A stretch of 30,873 nt of DNA from a virus: positions 1-30,873 of IMG/VR virus record IMGVR_UViG_3300030389_000528; one strand, 5' to 3'. The translations under genes and the position numbers were made by a program. Of this stretch, positions 7,407-15,722 are shown piece by piece. Under the pieces are notes generated by a model. It was not told the DNA's origin and did no database searches. It saw nothing but the letters and a program-made list of their open reading frames with translations. The first letter of the stretch is position 1. Each line of letters begins with the position of its first letter.

Positions 7407-8230
7407 CAACCATTTTAACTAAAAAGAAAGATTCATCAGGAGCACCAGCTACTGCTGATATTACAAGTGCTACAGGAGGCGCAGAGTTAGCAGTTAATAC
7501 TGCTGATAAAAGATTGTATACAAAAAATAGTAGTAATGTTATTGTAGAAGTAGGTACAAACCCAGCATCATTAAACTTAAATGCAGACCTAACAAATACA
7601 TCAGGTAACTTAGTAGTAGACCCTGCTACTAAAATATTTGAAATAAAAGGTGGCGGTTCTACTGATGGAACAGTTCAACTTAATTGTAGAAGTAACTCAC
7701 ACGGTCAAAAAATAATGTCTCAGCCTCATAGTGAGGCAGTTACTAATGAAATGTTGATGCCTAAAGGAGCTAATTCTACATTAGTATCTGAAATAGGAAC
7801 AGCAACTGTTACCAACAAAACATTAGATGCAATTGTGTCTGTTAGTGCTTCTGGTGCATTAAATATAGGAGGAGCTATAACTGGTTCTTCTACAGTATCA
7901 GATCAAGATGGTAATTTAAGAGATATACCTTTAAGTACAAAAGTATCAGGAGCTTATACCTTAGCTATAGGAGATGCAGGAAATCAAGTCACAGTTAATT
8001 CAGCTAATGTAACAGTTACTGTTCCTACAGGAGTATTTGCAGTAGGTGATATTGTGTCTATTATATCGGTAAACGGATGTACAGCTACATTAGCTTGCAC
8101 TGCTATTAATGCAGTTAAAGCAGGAGATTTAGCAGCAACTGCTTTGCATACCTTAGATGCAAATGGAGTTGCTAGTATCATGTTTAGTTATTCAGCAGAC
8201 TTAGCTGTACTTACTGGGAACATTTCATAA
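7403..8230 (+). CDS. Tail fibre-like structural protein
   Basis: A 275-aa protein rich in Thr, Ser, Ala and Val. Its start, with AELAVNTADKRLYTKNSSN at about residues 28-46, resembles the N-terminal module of many marine phage fibres. The body reads as short beta repeats. The C-terminal third (AYTLAIGDAGNQVTV and onward) looks like a compact beta domain that in related proteins caps a fibre. It overlaps both neighbours by a few bases, forming a fibre operon. I infer a virion host-recognition role; no enzymatic motif is visible. Confidence 0.7.
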   Translation: MTTILTKKKDSSGAPATADITSATGGAELAVNTADKRLYTKNSSNVIVEVGTNPASLNLNADLTNTSGNLVVDPATKIFEIKGGGSTDGTVQLNCRSNSHGQKIMSQPHSEAVTNEMLMPKGANSTLVSEIGTATVTNKTLDAIVSVSASGALNIGGAITGSSTVSDQDGNLRDIPLSTKVSGAYTLAIGDAGNQVTVNSANVTVTVPTGVFAVGDIVSIISVNGCTATLACTAINAVKAGDLAATALHTLDANGVASIMFSYSADLAVLTGNIS

Positions 8231-9156
8231 TGACTGGAATACATCAATTATTATTTTCTAATTTTTCTGTTGTTAGTGCTGCTAATCTTCCTTCTTCTGT
8301 TGACTACTTAGTAGTCGCAGGAGGCGCAGGAGCAGGTGGTGATAGAGGGGGAGGAGGAGGAGCTGGTGGATTTAGAACAAGCACTAGCTTTTCTGTAACA
8401 CAAGGAGCTTCATATACCGTAACCATTGGAGGTGGAGGTACAGGTGGCTCTGGTGACAACAGAGGTCAAAATGGAAATAATTCAGTATTTTCTACAATAA
8501 CCTCCGCAGGGGGAGGTGGTGGAGGATGTTCTGGTTCTGGTTTAAGGGACGGCCTTAATGGAGGTTCTGGAGGAGGTGGTTCACATATTGGAAGTGGTGG
8601 TAATGGGGGTGCAGGTAATACTCCTAGTGCTTCCTCAGATGGTGGTAACGGAGCACCTGCATCTTCAGTTCAAGGATATGCTGGAGGGGCTGGTACAAAT
8701 AACAGAGGGGGTGGTGGTGGTGGTGGAGCTTCTGAAAATGGTTTAGCTTCAAGTGGTGGTACAAAGGGTGACGGAGGAGATGGCTACCAAAGCACTATTG
8801 CTAGTACTTCTGGTAATTACTATGCTGGCGGTGGAGGCGGTGGAAATAATAGTTACTTCGGCAATTTAGATGGCGGTACTGGAGGACAAGGCGGTGGTGG
8901 AAACGGTGCAAACAGTTCTGTAGATGGAACTAATGGTTTAAACGCAACGGTAAATACTGGGGGAGGTGGAGGCGGTGGTAACTTCAATGGTGATGGTGGA
9001 GATGGAGGCTCAGGAATTGTAATTATTGCTTATCCAGACACTTTTGACGATCTCACATCTATAGGGGCAGGTCTTACTTATACATTAGATACATCTTCTC
9101 GTTCAGGTTATAAAATTTATAAATTTACCGCAGGTTCAGACACAATAACTATTTAG
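8230..9156 (+). CDS. Glycine-rich receptor-binding adhesin-like protein
   Basis: A 308-aa protein with a short hydrophobic start, then VDYLVVAGGAG at about residues 25-35. It then runs as a very glycine-rich middle with many runs of four to seven Gly, broken by Asn, Ser and Asp. It ends in a conserved-looking SGIVIIAYPD strand and a C-terminal beta segment. This is the organisation of the phage glycine-rich domain found in distal tail adhesins, where polyglycine helices pack and exposed loops bind the receptor. The start overlaps the previous stop (TAATG). It is a likely determinant of host range. Confidence 0.8.
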   Translation: MTGIHQLLFSNFSVVSAANLPSSVDYLVVAGGAGAGGDRGGGGGAGGFRTSTSFSVTQGASYTVTIGGGGTGGSGDNRGQNGNNSVFSTITSAGGGGGGCSGSGLRDGLNGGSGGGGSHIGSGGNGGAGNTPSASSDGGNGAPASSVQGYAGGAGTNNRGGGGGGGASENGLASSGGTKGDGGDGYQSTIASTSGNYYAGGGGGGNNSYFGNLDGGTGGQGGGGNGANSSVDGTNGLNATVNTGGGGGGGNFNGDGGDGGSGIVIIAYPDTFDDLTSIGAGLTYTLDTSSRSGYKIYKFTAGSDTITI

Positions 9157-9167
9157 GAATTTTTAAC

Positions 9168-9557
9168 ATGGCTCATTATGCTTTTTTAAATTCAGAAAAT
9201 GTAGTAACAGGGGTTATTACAGGCAAAGACGAAACTGATACAACACATAATTGGGAAGAATACTATGGCAATTTTCATAATTGTGTAGTTAAAAGAACGT
9301 CATATAATACAAAAAAAAATCAACATAAAAAAGGTGGTACTCCTTTTCGTGGGAATTACGCAGGTAAAGGTTATACTTACTTTGTAGATCAGGATTTGTT
9401 TATGCCTCCTAAACCATATGCATCTTGGAATATGTCAACAGCCGATGCCACATGGCAAGCACCTAGCGCAATGCCTACTGATGGCGGTATGTACGATTGG
9501 GATGAAGATAATCAAACATGGATTAATCTAGGTGGTTCTAGTGCTGGAGGCGTTTAA
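9168..9557 (+). CDS. Conserved tail-fibre-associated protein
   Basis: A 129-aa protein of a type common in marine phages. It has an N-terminal beta segment beginning AHYAFLNSENVV, then the hallmark FRGNYAGKGYTY and FMPPKPYASW (about residues 60-87). The C-terminal repeat APSAMPTDGGMYDWDED ends in a glycine-rich tail. I recognise the pattern from cyanophage and pelagiphage virion genes, where it lies beside fibre genes. The activity is unknown; a fibre tip, chaperone or attachment role is possible. Confidence 0.75.
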   Translation: MAHYAFLNSENVVTGVITGKDETDTTHNWEEYYGNFHNCVVKRTSYNTKKNQHKKGGTPFRGNYAGKGYTYFVDQDLFMPPKPYASWNMSTADATWQAPSAMPTDGGMYDWDEDNQTWINLGGSSAGGV

Positions 9558-9560
9558 ACG

Positions 9561-9737
9561 ATGAAGACAGAAGAGTTACTAAATGAACTAGATATACGAC
9601 TAACATCACATGAAGCTGTATGTGCAGAAAGGTGGGCTGAGACACTTTCTAAAATAAAAAGACTAGAGAATATATTGATTGGTTGTTTTGGTTCTATTGT
9701 ATTAATACTTATCACTATCATTTTAAAACTAAGCTAA
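9561..9737 (+). CDS. Small single-pass membrane protein
   Basis: A 58-aa protein. The N-terminal 38 residues form a charged amphipathic helix containing LTSHEAVCAERWAETLSKI, and the rest is one membrane helix, ILIGCFGSIVLILITIIL. I recall similar coiled-coil plus C-terminal-helix proteins near structural genes of other marine phages, without a known function. It may be a virion membrane protein or assist lysis. It begins 3 bases after the previous stop. Confidence 0.7.
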   Translation: MKTEELLNELDIRLTSHEAVCAERWAETLSKIKRLENILIGCFGSIVLILITIILKLS

Positions 9738-9747
9738 GGAGAAGTCT

Positions 9748-9876
9748 ATGTACGGCATGATGAAAGGCAAAAAGAAACCAATGAAAAAATCCATGAACGG
9801 TATGGGTAAGAGTTATGGTGGTAAGAAAATGATGGCTAAAAAGCCAATGAAGAAACCAGCTAAGAGGAAAGCATAA
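9748..9876 (+). CDS. Very basic, methionine-rich small protein
   Basis: A 42-aa protein made almost only of Lys, Met, Gly and Ala, with many KK pairs and no acidic residue. AAGGAG lies at 9737-9742, giving a good ribosome site. Its stop overlaps the next start (TAATG). Composition is histone-tail-like and suits nucleic-acid binding or neutralising packaged DNA. The function is unknown. Confidence 0.7.
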   Translation: MYGMMKGKKKPMKKSMNGMGKSYGGKKMMAKKPMKKPAKRKA

Positions 9877-10040
9877 TGCCTGGTTCTAAGCTAAAAAAAG
9901 GTTCTTCTAAAGATGCAATATCTAGTAATATAAAAAAACTTAAAAAAGAAGGATATTCACCACAGCAAAGTGTAGCTATAGCTTTACAAACTGCTGGAAG
10001 AACTAAAAAAACAAAAAAGAAAAGGAGTAAACGTGGCTAA
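9876..10040 (+). CDS. Small basic protein
   Basis: A 54-aa protein. A short polar start is followed by SSNIKKLKKEGYSPQQSVAIALQTAG and a strongly basic tail (Lys, Arg, Thr). The segment with Gly-Tyr-x-Pro-x-Gln resembles small conserved phage proteins of the DUF6496 type; I am not certain of the family. It overlaps the next gene by 8 bases, in another frame. It is probably translated together with the other basic proteins of this cluster. Confidence 0.65.
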   Translation: MPGSKLKKGSSKDAISSNIKKLKKEGYSPQQSVAIALQTAGRTKKTKKKRSKRG

Positions 10041-10218
10041 AGGAGTACCTCACTATTTTAGAGATGGTAAAGAATACAAAGGTAAAATGCACAAAATGCC
10101 TAATGGTGATGCACATTCTGGTGCAACGCATACCAAGTCTAGTAAGAAACTTTATCATTTTAAAGAACTTTCTAAAACAGCACAAAAGAGGGCTAAAAGT
10201 GGCAATAAAAAAGTCTAA
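10033..10218 (+). CDS. Small basic protein with HYFRDGKEY motif
   Basis: A 61-aa basic protein, GTG start at 10033, preceded by AAGGAG. It contains PHYFRDGKEYKG, then MPNGDAHSGATHTKSSKKLYHF and a Lys-rich tail. The middle part is recognisable in short proteins of other phages but has no known function. It overlaps both neighbours in different frames. Confidence 0.65.
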   Translation: MAKGVPHYFRDGKEYKGKMHKMPNGDAHSGATHTKSSKKLYHFKELSKTAQKRAKSGNKKV

Positions 10219-10369
10219 AAAGTCTAAGAAATCTCCTACACCAACTAATAAGGCTTTGTATAGCAGAGTCAAAGCAGAAGCTAAACGTAAGTTTGATGTA
10301 TACCCCTCAGCTTATGCTAATGCTTGGTTAGTGAGAGAATATAAAAAAAGAGGAGGAGGTTACGCATAA
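10199..10369 (+). CDS. Basic protein with YPSAYANAW motif
   Basis: A 56-aa protein, taken from the GTG at 10199. It has a Lys/Ser-rich lead and then the conserved block LYSRVKAEAKRKFDVYPSAY, continuing ANAWLVREYKKRGGG. This block is widespread in phage and some archaeal proteins (I associate it with DUF5872, from memory). Function is unknown; the helical, aromatic and basic content suggests nucleic-acid or capsid interaction. An in-frame opening extends far upstream but overlaps the previous gene entirely, so the later start is preferred. Confidence 0.7.
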   Translation: MAIKKSKKSKKSPTPTNKALYSRVKAEAKRKFDVYPSAYANAWLVREYKKRGGGYA

Positions 10370-10450
10370 ATGGGTTTAGTTATGTTTTTTATAATCGTTG
10401 TTGTGCCTGTAGGAGTTGTTTACTATGTCACTAAAAGAATGGTTTGGTAA
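10370..10450 (+). CDS. Possible 26-aa membrane peptide
   Basis: Starts on the previous stop codon (TAAATG arrangement). It encodes GLVMFFIIVVVPVGVVYYV, one hydrophobic helix, followed by TKRMVW. It contains the ribosome site of the following gene and overlaps it by 26 bases. The clear membrane-helix composition in a chain of coupled genes favours translation, but the size keeps confidence low. Confidence 0.4.
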   Translation: MGLVMFFIIVVVPVGVVYYVTKRMVW

Positions 10451-10712
10451 AGGCAAAAAAGGTGACTGGGTAGATATAGGAGCACCAAAGAAAAAAGGCA
10501 AGTTTCAGCCTTGTGGTCGTAAGTCTACTAAAGACACCAAAAGAGCCTATCCTAAATGTGTTCCTAGGTCTAAAGCCAAGAGTATGACAGAGGCACAAAG
10601 AAAGTCTGCTGTAAGAAGAAAGAGAGCAGCAGGAAATCCAGGAGGTAAACCTACCAATGTAAGAACATTTGCAAGGAAAAAGAATGGTTCAAAAAAAGTA
10701 TCAAAATCCTAA
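10425..10712 (+). CDS. Basic conserved protein with cysteine motif
   Basis: A 95-aa very basic protein. It begins SLKEWFGKGKKGDWVDIGAP, followed by FQPCGRKSTKD, YPKCVPRSKA and a helical region MTEAQRKSAVRRKRAAG, then a Lys-rich tail. The CG(R)K and KCVP pair could hold a metal or a disulphide. In other phages this sequence is adjacent or fused to the YPSAYANAW block, so the two neighbours probably act together. AGGAG precedes the ATG at 10425. The function is unknown. Confidence 0.75.
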   Translation: MSLKEWFGKGKKGDWVDIGAPKKKGKFQPCGRKSTKDTKRAYPKCVPRSKAKSMTEAQRKSAVRRKRAAGNPGGKPTNVRTFARKKNGSKKVSKS

Positions 10713-10938
10713 AGGTGGTCTTAACAAAGCTGGTAGGGCGTATTTTAAAAGAACTACTGGTGCTAACCTAAAACCACCAGTATCTGCTAAGAAGGCAAAG
10801 AAGTCACCTAAAGCAGCAGCTAGGCGAAAAAGTTTCTGTGCCAGGATGCAGGGAATGAAAAAGAAAAGAACAGGTAGTAAAACAGCAAATGACCCTAACA
10901 GTAGGATTAATAAAGCACTTAGAAAGTGGGATTGCTAA
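10684..10938 (+). CDS. Basic conserved protein (KGGLNKAGR type)
   Basis: An 84-aa basic protein. GGLNKAGRAYFKRTTGANLKP at its start and KSFCARMQGMKKKRTG plus NDPNSRINKALRKWDC at its end are blocks seen in small phage proteins (DUF6321-like, from memory). Three Cys/aromatic positions near the C-terminus look conserved. It starts inside the previous gene after AAGGA. Its stop overlaps the start of tail tubular protein A. Role unknown, possibly DNA-associated. Confidence 0.75.
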   Translation: MVQKKYQNPKGGLNKAGRAYFKRTTGANLKPPVSAKKAKKSPKAAARRKSFCARMQGMKKKRTGSKTANDPNSRINKALRKWDC

Positions 10939-11603
10939 TGGCACTAACAACAACATATTTAGATTTAGTAAATGATGTACTAGTAAGGCTTAGAGAAGCT
11001 CAGGTATCTAGTGTATCTCAGAATGGGTATTCTTCTTTGATAGGTGCTTTAGTTAATGATGCTAAAAGAGAAGTAGAAGACGCATGGAACTGGGATGTGC
11101 TAAGAAACACAGTATCATTTACTACACAGCAAGGCACATTTAATTATAATTTAGATGGTGCTAGAAATAAATTTAGAATCATCTCTGCACATAATGATAC
11201 AGAAGATGTATTTTTACGTTATCAGACAACAGCATACTTTATACAAAGTTTATTATTAACTGATACTCCTACACAGGGAGCACCATTGTATTATAATCCT
11301 AATGGTGTAGATGCTGATAGAGACGGACAGATAGACTTGTATCCTATTCCTGATGGTGAGTATATAATAAGGTTTGACTTAGTAATACCAGAACAAGAAC
11401 TAACAACTGATACTGACACCACAGCCATGCAGAAGAATGTAATTACATCTCTTGCATGGGCTAAAGCAATAGAAGAGCGTGGTGAAGATGGAGGTATTAG
11501 TGTATCAAGTCAGTATGCAGTAGCTAAACAGGCTTTAGCAGATGCTATAGCTATAGAAGCTGCTAGAAGACCTGATGAAGAAACTGTGTGGTATCCATCA
11601 TAA
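10938..11603 (+). CDS. Tail tubular protein A-like
   Basis: Likely the adaptor that joins the portal to the tail nozzle, as T7 gp11 does. The 221-aa protein has a helical N-terminus (TTYLDLVNDVLVRLRE), the ALVNDAKREVEDAWNWDVLR helix typical of this family, and a central beta region. A C-terminal helix ends in RRPDEETVWYPS. Position between the small basic genes and the nozzle gene supports this. The ATG at 10938 overlaps the previous stop. Confidence 0.8.
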   Translation: MALTTTYLDLVNDVLVRLREAQVSSVSQNGYSSLIGALVNDAKREVEDAWNWDVLRNTVSFTTQQGTFNYNLDGARNKFRIISAHNDTEDVFLRYQTTAYFIQSLLLTDTPTQGAPLYYNPNGVDADRDGQIDLYPIPDGEYIIRFDLVIPEQELTTDTDTTAMQKNVITSLAWAKAIEERGEDGGISVSSQYAVAKQALADAIAIEAARRPDEETVWYPS

Positions 11604-13192
11604 TGCCTAATAAACCTATACAACCAGTAGCTATAGTATCACCAGGTTTTTTTGGTATTAATACACAAGACTCTGGTGTTACTCTTGACTTGTCATTTAC
11701 ACTAGAAGCAGACAATGCTGTGATTGATAAGTCTGGTAGAATGGCTGCTAGAAAAGGATGGGAGTATCAGACAACTGCTGGTGGTACATCAACACTACCA
11801 GAAGTTTTAATAGAGTTTGACGCATACACAGCTACCAATTCTTATAATATTATTAGTGGTGGTAACAACAACTTATACGAAGGTGAAAGCACTATGTCTG
11901 CTCTCCCTGTATATAATGTAAGTGCTACAGGAACATTAGGTTATAGTATAACAGATAACAACTGGCAGTTTAAACAGGCAGAGTTTGAAAGTGGTCTTAA
12001 CTTTAGTCCACATATGTATGCAGTACAAAAAGGTCATCAACCTTTGGTATATAATAAACTACCAACAGGAAGTTTTGGTTTTAGAAGATTAGTAGATGTT
12101 GGTAATGTTCCTTCTGGGTACGGAGCAACTACGTTTATACCAAATGTAGCATTATCAGCTTTTGGCAGAATGTGGATGGCTGATATAAAAGACGACCCAT
12201 TAACAATATACCACAGTGTATTACTAGATGGTTCAGACTTTACTGGTTCTGGTTCAGGACAGTTAAACTTAGAGAAAGTTGTGCCTGGTGGTGATAAGAT
12301 AACAGCACTAGCTGCACACAACAACTTTCTAGTAATATTTTGTGAACATCATATTGTATTGTATCAAAATGCAGATGATGTAAGTAATATATCATTGAAT
12401 GATGTAATAGTAGGTATAGGATGTATTGCAAGAGATTCTATACAAGTTATAGGTACTGATTTAGTATTTTTATCTGATAGTGGTTTAAGAAGTCTAGGTA
12501 GAACCATACAAGAGAAGTCAGCACCACTAAGAGACTTGTCAAAGAATGTAAGAGATAACTTTCTTGCACTTGTAGCGGTAGAGAATAAAGAAGAGATAAG
12601 AAGTGTATATTATGAAAAAGAAGCATTTTATTTACTAACTTTACCAGGTTCAGGCTTTACTTTTTGTTTTGACGTAAGAGCAACACTACCTGATGGTGCA
12701 TACAGAGTAACCAGATGGGATAGTATAGACCCATCAGCATTAGCAGTTACACATGATAATAGATTACTTATGGGTCAGACTGATGGTATAGCAGAGTATA
12801 AAAACTTTACAGATAATGGCTCTAGTTATGTATTTAGTTATCTATCACCATACCTAGACTTTGGTAGACCTGATATAACAAAAATACCTAAAAAGATTAA
12901 TGTAACAGTTATAGGTGCTATTAATACTACATTAGCTTTAAAGTGGGCTTTTGATTATGAAAATAGTTTTAATAATGCAGAAGTAACAACAAAAGAAGGA
13001 AACATTGCTGAATATGGCACAGCCGAATACAACGTAGCAGAATATTCAGCTTCTGTGTTTATTGATAAACTTAGTACACAGTTGTCAGGAAACGGCAACA
13101 TCTTACAAATAGGTGTAAATGCTTCTATAAATGATAACCCTCTATCATTACAAAAGATAGATATATATTCAGTCTTAGGAAGGACTATATAA
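11603..13192 (+). CDS. Tail tubular protein B-like (tail nozzle)
   Basis: Probably the tail nozzle, equivalent to T7 gp12. It has 529 residues and opens with PIQPVAIVSPGFFGINTQ, a start I recognise from marine podovirus nozzle proteins. The rest is beta-rich and propeller-like, with repeated Asp/Asn/Gly turns. DNLIVIFCEHHIVLYQ-like strands in the middle and a conserved LSPYLDFGRPD near residue 415 are visible. It starts on the stop of protein A (TAATG) and its own stop overlaps the next start. Confidence 0.8.
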   Translation: MPNKPIQPVAIVSPGFFGINTQDSGVTLDLSFTLEADNAVIDKSGRMAARKGWEYQTTAGGTSTLPEVLIEFDAYTATNSYNIISGGNNNLYEGESTMSALPVYNVSATGTLGYSITDNNWQFKQAEFESGLNFSPHMYAVQKGHQPLVYNKLPTGSFGFRRLVDVGNVPSGYGATTFIPNVALSAFGRMWMADIKDDPLTIYHSVLLDGSDFTGSGSGQLNLEKVVPGGDKITALAAHNNFLVIFCEHHIVLYQNADDVSNISLNDVIVGIGCIARDSIQVIGTDLVFLSDSGLRSLGRTIQEKSAPLRDLSKNVRDNFLALVAVENKEEIRSVYYEKEAFYLLTLPGSGFTFCFDVRATLPDGAYRVTRWDSIDPSALAVTHDNRLLMGQTDGIAEYKNFTDNGSSYVFSYLSPYLDFGRPDITKIPKKINVTVIGAINTTLALKWAFDYENSFNNAEVTTKEGNIAEYGTAEYNVAEYSASVFIDKLSTQLSGNGNILQIGVNASINDNPLSLQKIDIYSVLGRTI

Positions 13193-13428
13193 TGAGTAAT
13201 TATTCTAAAATAACTAACTTCGCAGCAAAGGACACATTAAATAGTGGTGATGCAAACAAAGTCGTTAAAGGAACGGAAATTAATACTGAATTTGATAACA
13301 TTGCTACAGCAGTTGCGACAAAAGCTAATTCTGCCTCACCAGAGGTGACAGGCACAGCAACCATTACGAATGTTGTACTATCAGGAACAATGTCTGGTGG
13401 TTCAATAGAAGGAGGGACATACTCGTGA
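13192..13428 (+). CDS. Short fibre-like protein ending in IEGGTYS
   Basis: A 78-aa protein. The start, with GTEINTEFDNIATAVATKAN, is the N-terminal motif of many podovirus tail fibres that anchors a fibre to the tail. A short beta repeat follows and it ends GSIEGGTYS. The same end is found in the fibre protein at 6861-7406. It lies between the nozzle and ejection genes and overlaps both. It may be a fibre anchor whose distal part is supplied by other genes, or a remnant of a longer fibre. Confidence 0.65.
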   Translation: MSNYSKITNFAAKDTLNSGDANKVVKGTEINTEFDNIATAVATKANSASPEVTGTATITNVVLSGTMSGGSIEGGTYS

Positions 13429-15713
13429 GTATCTTAGATGATTACAGAAGATTCCAAGAAGAGCAACGTGCGAAAGGCATAGACCCTTCTGTTGCTCCTA
13501 GACTGACACAATTAGAACAAGATGCAATGAGGTTAGCTGCTACGTCTCCAGAACCCACCAAAGCCCCACCACAGCCCTCTGGAGACGCTAGTAGCCCTCC
13601 TATGCTTGCAGAAACAGCAGAACAGCCACAGGCTCGTATGAAAGCCACAGACAATGTTAAGAAAAAGTTAGAGACACAGTTTAGACAACAGTATGAAAAC
13701 TTAGCTCAGGGTGGTTATCGTTACCAAGGTAAACAAGCAGACTTAGATAAGATATTTAAGATTCAAGCAGAGAACTTTGCTAACGCAGGATTTACTAGTA
13801 TTTATCAAGCAGGAAAAGGTGTAGATGAGCAAGGCAGAGATGTAATTATAAATAAAACTACAGGAGAGCCTTTTAGACTACCTGGAGGTAGTAGAGTAGG
13901 ATTCTTAGAGCCTAGAGGTGATTATACTAGAATGGGATATCAGAGTTCTAATATTGAAGGTATGGTGAACTTTGGTGTTGAGTTTGATGACCAAGGTAAT
14001 CCTATGTATTTTCCTGTATATGAAGACACTTCTAGCGGTATAGGTAAACTACTAGGAACAGTAGCTCCTTTTGCTTTAATGGCAATACCAGGTGTAGGTT
14101 CTTTAGCTTCTAGCTTAGGAGCAACATTTGCTTCAGGTGCAGGTGCAGTAGCACAGAAAGCTATTGGTAATGCAATATTATCAGGAGTAACAACAGGAGT
14201 TATCACTGGTGATGTAGAAAAAGCATTGGTTTCAGGAGCACTTGTTGGAGTTGGTTCTGGTTTATATAATAGTGGAGCATTAGGAGACACTCTTAATGAA
14301 GTTGGTCTTTCAGGAGTTACAGACACTTTTAATATTCCTGTTAGTGAAAGTGCTTTAGGTGCTGACCCATATTCATTAACATCTGCCCCAGAAGCTATAT
14401 CACAAGCACAGATAGATGCACAGCCAGGATTATTTGGTGATGCAGATTTTGCACTACCAACAGAGAACGTATCATTATCAGAAGTAGATTTTTCCCAAAT
14501 ACCAGGTATAGGAGAATCAGCATTAGGTATGCCTGATTTCTCTGTAGCTGATATTCAAACATTACCAGGAGAGACTGTAGTTCCAACATTAGATCAAAGT
14601 GGTTTGCGTGGATTTACATTAGCAGATTTAGAAAAAGGTAGAGTGCCTCTTGAAGATGTTTTTCCAAGTTTAGCACAAGAAGTAGCAACAATAACATCAC
14701 CAGCAGCAGCAACAGGATTGCTAACAGGTCGAGATGTTTTAGAAACTGCTGAAGAAACTGGTATTATAGAAGATATAAAGCAACAACTACCAGAAGGAGT
14801 AAAAGACTTCTTTAGTGATTTAAACATAAAAGAATTAGTAGGTGCTGGTTTTGATATAGCAGCTATAAACAAGATAGCAGATGAGTATAAAAAACAAGGT
14901 GCTAGAACTTATGAAGAAGCACTAAGACTAGGTAGAGAAGCTGGTATAACAGACTTTAAACCATATACTGTTACTACTGGTTTAGGAACTGCTAGAATAA
15001 CTCCTGAAGAGGCAGTAGCTGAAGTTGGTGCAGGTTATGCTCCTATTAGAGAGGCAGCACTAGGAGCTGCTGAAGGTATGATTACAGGACTACCTACAAC
15101 TAGAGAGGAAGCTACAGCACAACAACTAGCAGCTACCAGAGCATTAACTGAGCCATTTAGACAAAGAGAACAAGAAAGAATGTTTAGCACATTAGCACAA
15201 AGAGGTTTGTTAGGTTATGGTCAGACTCTTCCAGGTGTAGACGGTGCTAGAAGAGTTAGTCCAATAGCTGAATCAGTATTATCTGCTCAAGAGGTTGCTA
15301 GAGCACAGGAAGCCTTAGAAGCACAGAGGTTTGGATTGACTGAAGCACAAAGATTAGCTAACTTAGCTACTGGATTAACAGGAGAAGCTAGAGCAATAGA
15401 CACAGCAGCATTAAAACCATTTGAGCAAGCTAGAATGTTAGCAGGTGCTAGAACAGAATTAGCACAACAAACTGCTGGTAGAGCTGCTGAGGCTGGTTTA
15501 GCAGGGCTAAGACTACAACAACAATATGATGTAGATGCTTTGAGAGCACAAGCTGGTGGTTATGGTTTGTTATCTGAAGCAGCTAGAGGAGTTATAGGAG
15601 CACCAACACAGCCTGGTAATGTACCTATGTCACAAAGCGTTATAGATAAAATAGCAGAACAAGTAGCTAAACAAATTGGTAAACAGAATGGATTGTTTGG
15701 ATTCTACGGATAA
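13425..15713 (+). CDS. Internal virion (ejection) protein, 762 aa
   Basis: Likely part of the protein core ejected with DNA to form a channel across the host envelope. Reasons: position after the nozzle gene, size, and composition. The N-terminus is Gln/Pro-rich. Residues about 204-285 are an Ala/Gly-rich hydrophobic stretch with glycine-zipper character. The C-terminal half is long Ala/Gln/Arg-rich helices (EAQRLANLATGLTGEARAI). There is no lytic transglycosylase motif that I can recognise. GTG start, overlapping the previous stop by 4 bases. Confidence 0.65.
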   Translation: MSILDDYRRFQEEQRAKGIDPSVAPRLTQLEQDAMRLAATSPEPTKAPPQPSGDASSPPMLAETAEQPQARMKATDNVKKKLETQFRQQYENLAQGGYRYQGKQADLDKIFKIQAENFANAGFTSIYQAGKGVDEQGRDVIINKTTGEPFRLPGGSRVGFLEPRGDYTRMGYQSSNIEGMVNFGVEFDDQGNPMYFPVYEDTSSGIGKLLGTVAPFALMAIPGVGSLASSLGATFASGAGAVAQKAIGNAILSGVTTGVITGDVEKALVSGALVGVGSGLYNSGALGDTLNEVGLSGVTDTFNIPVSESALGADPYSLTSAPEAISQAQIDAQPGLFGDADFALPTENVSLSEVDFSQIPGIGESALGMPDFSVADIQTLPGETVVPTLDQSGLRGFTLADLEKGRVPLEDVFPSLAQEVATITSPAAATGLLTGRDVLETAEETGIIEDIKQQLPEGVKDFFSDLNIKELVGAGFDIAAINKIADEYKKQGARTYEEALRLGREAGITDFKPYTVTTGLGTARITPEEAVAEVGAGYAPIREAALGAAEGMITGLPTTREEATAQQLAATRALTEPFRQREQERMFSTLAQRGLLGYGQTLPGVDGARRVSPIAESVLSAQEVARAQEALEAQRFGLTEAQRLANLATGLTGEARAIDTAALKPFEQARMLAGARTELAQQTAGRAAEAGLAGLRLQQQYDVDALRAQAGGYGLLSEAARGVIGAPTQPGNVPMSQSVIDKIAEQVAKQIGKQNGLFGFYG

Positions 15714-15722
15714 GGAATAAAT

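Noticed and set aside
8558-8746. Overlapping frame in the glycine-rich gene
   Set aside because: Result of GGT/GGA runs read out of frame (Val/Glu/Leu repeats); no ribosome site.
13940-14326. Pro/Ala-rich minus-strand frame opposite the 762-aa protein
   Set aside because: Mirror of the Gly/Ala-rich stretch on the plus strand; no start signal.
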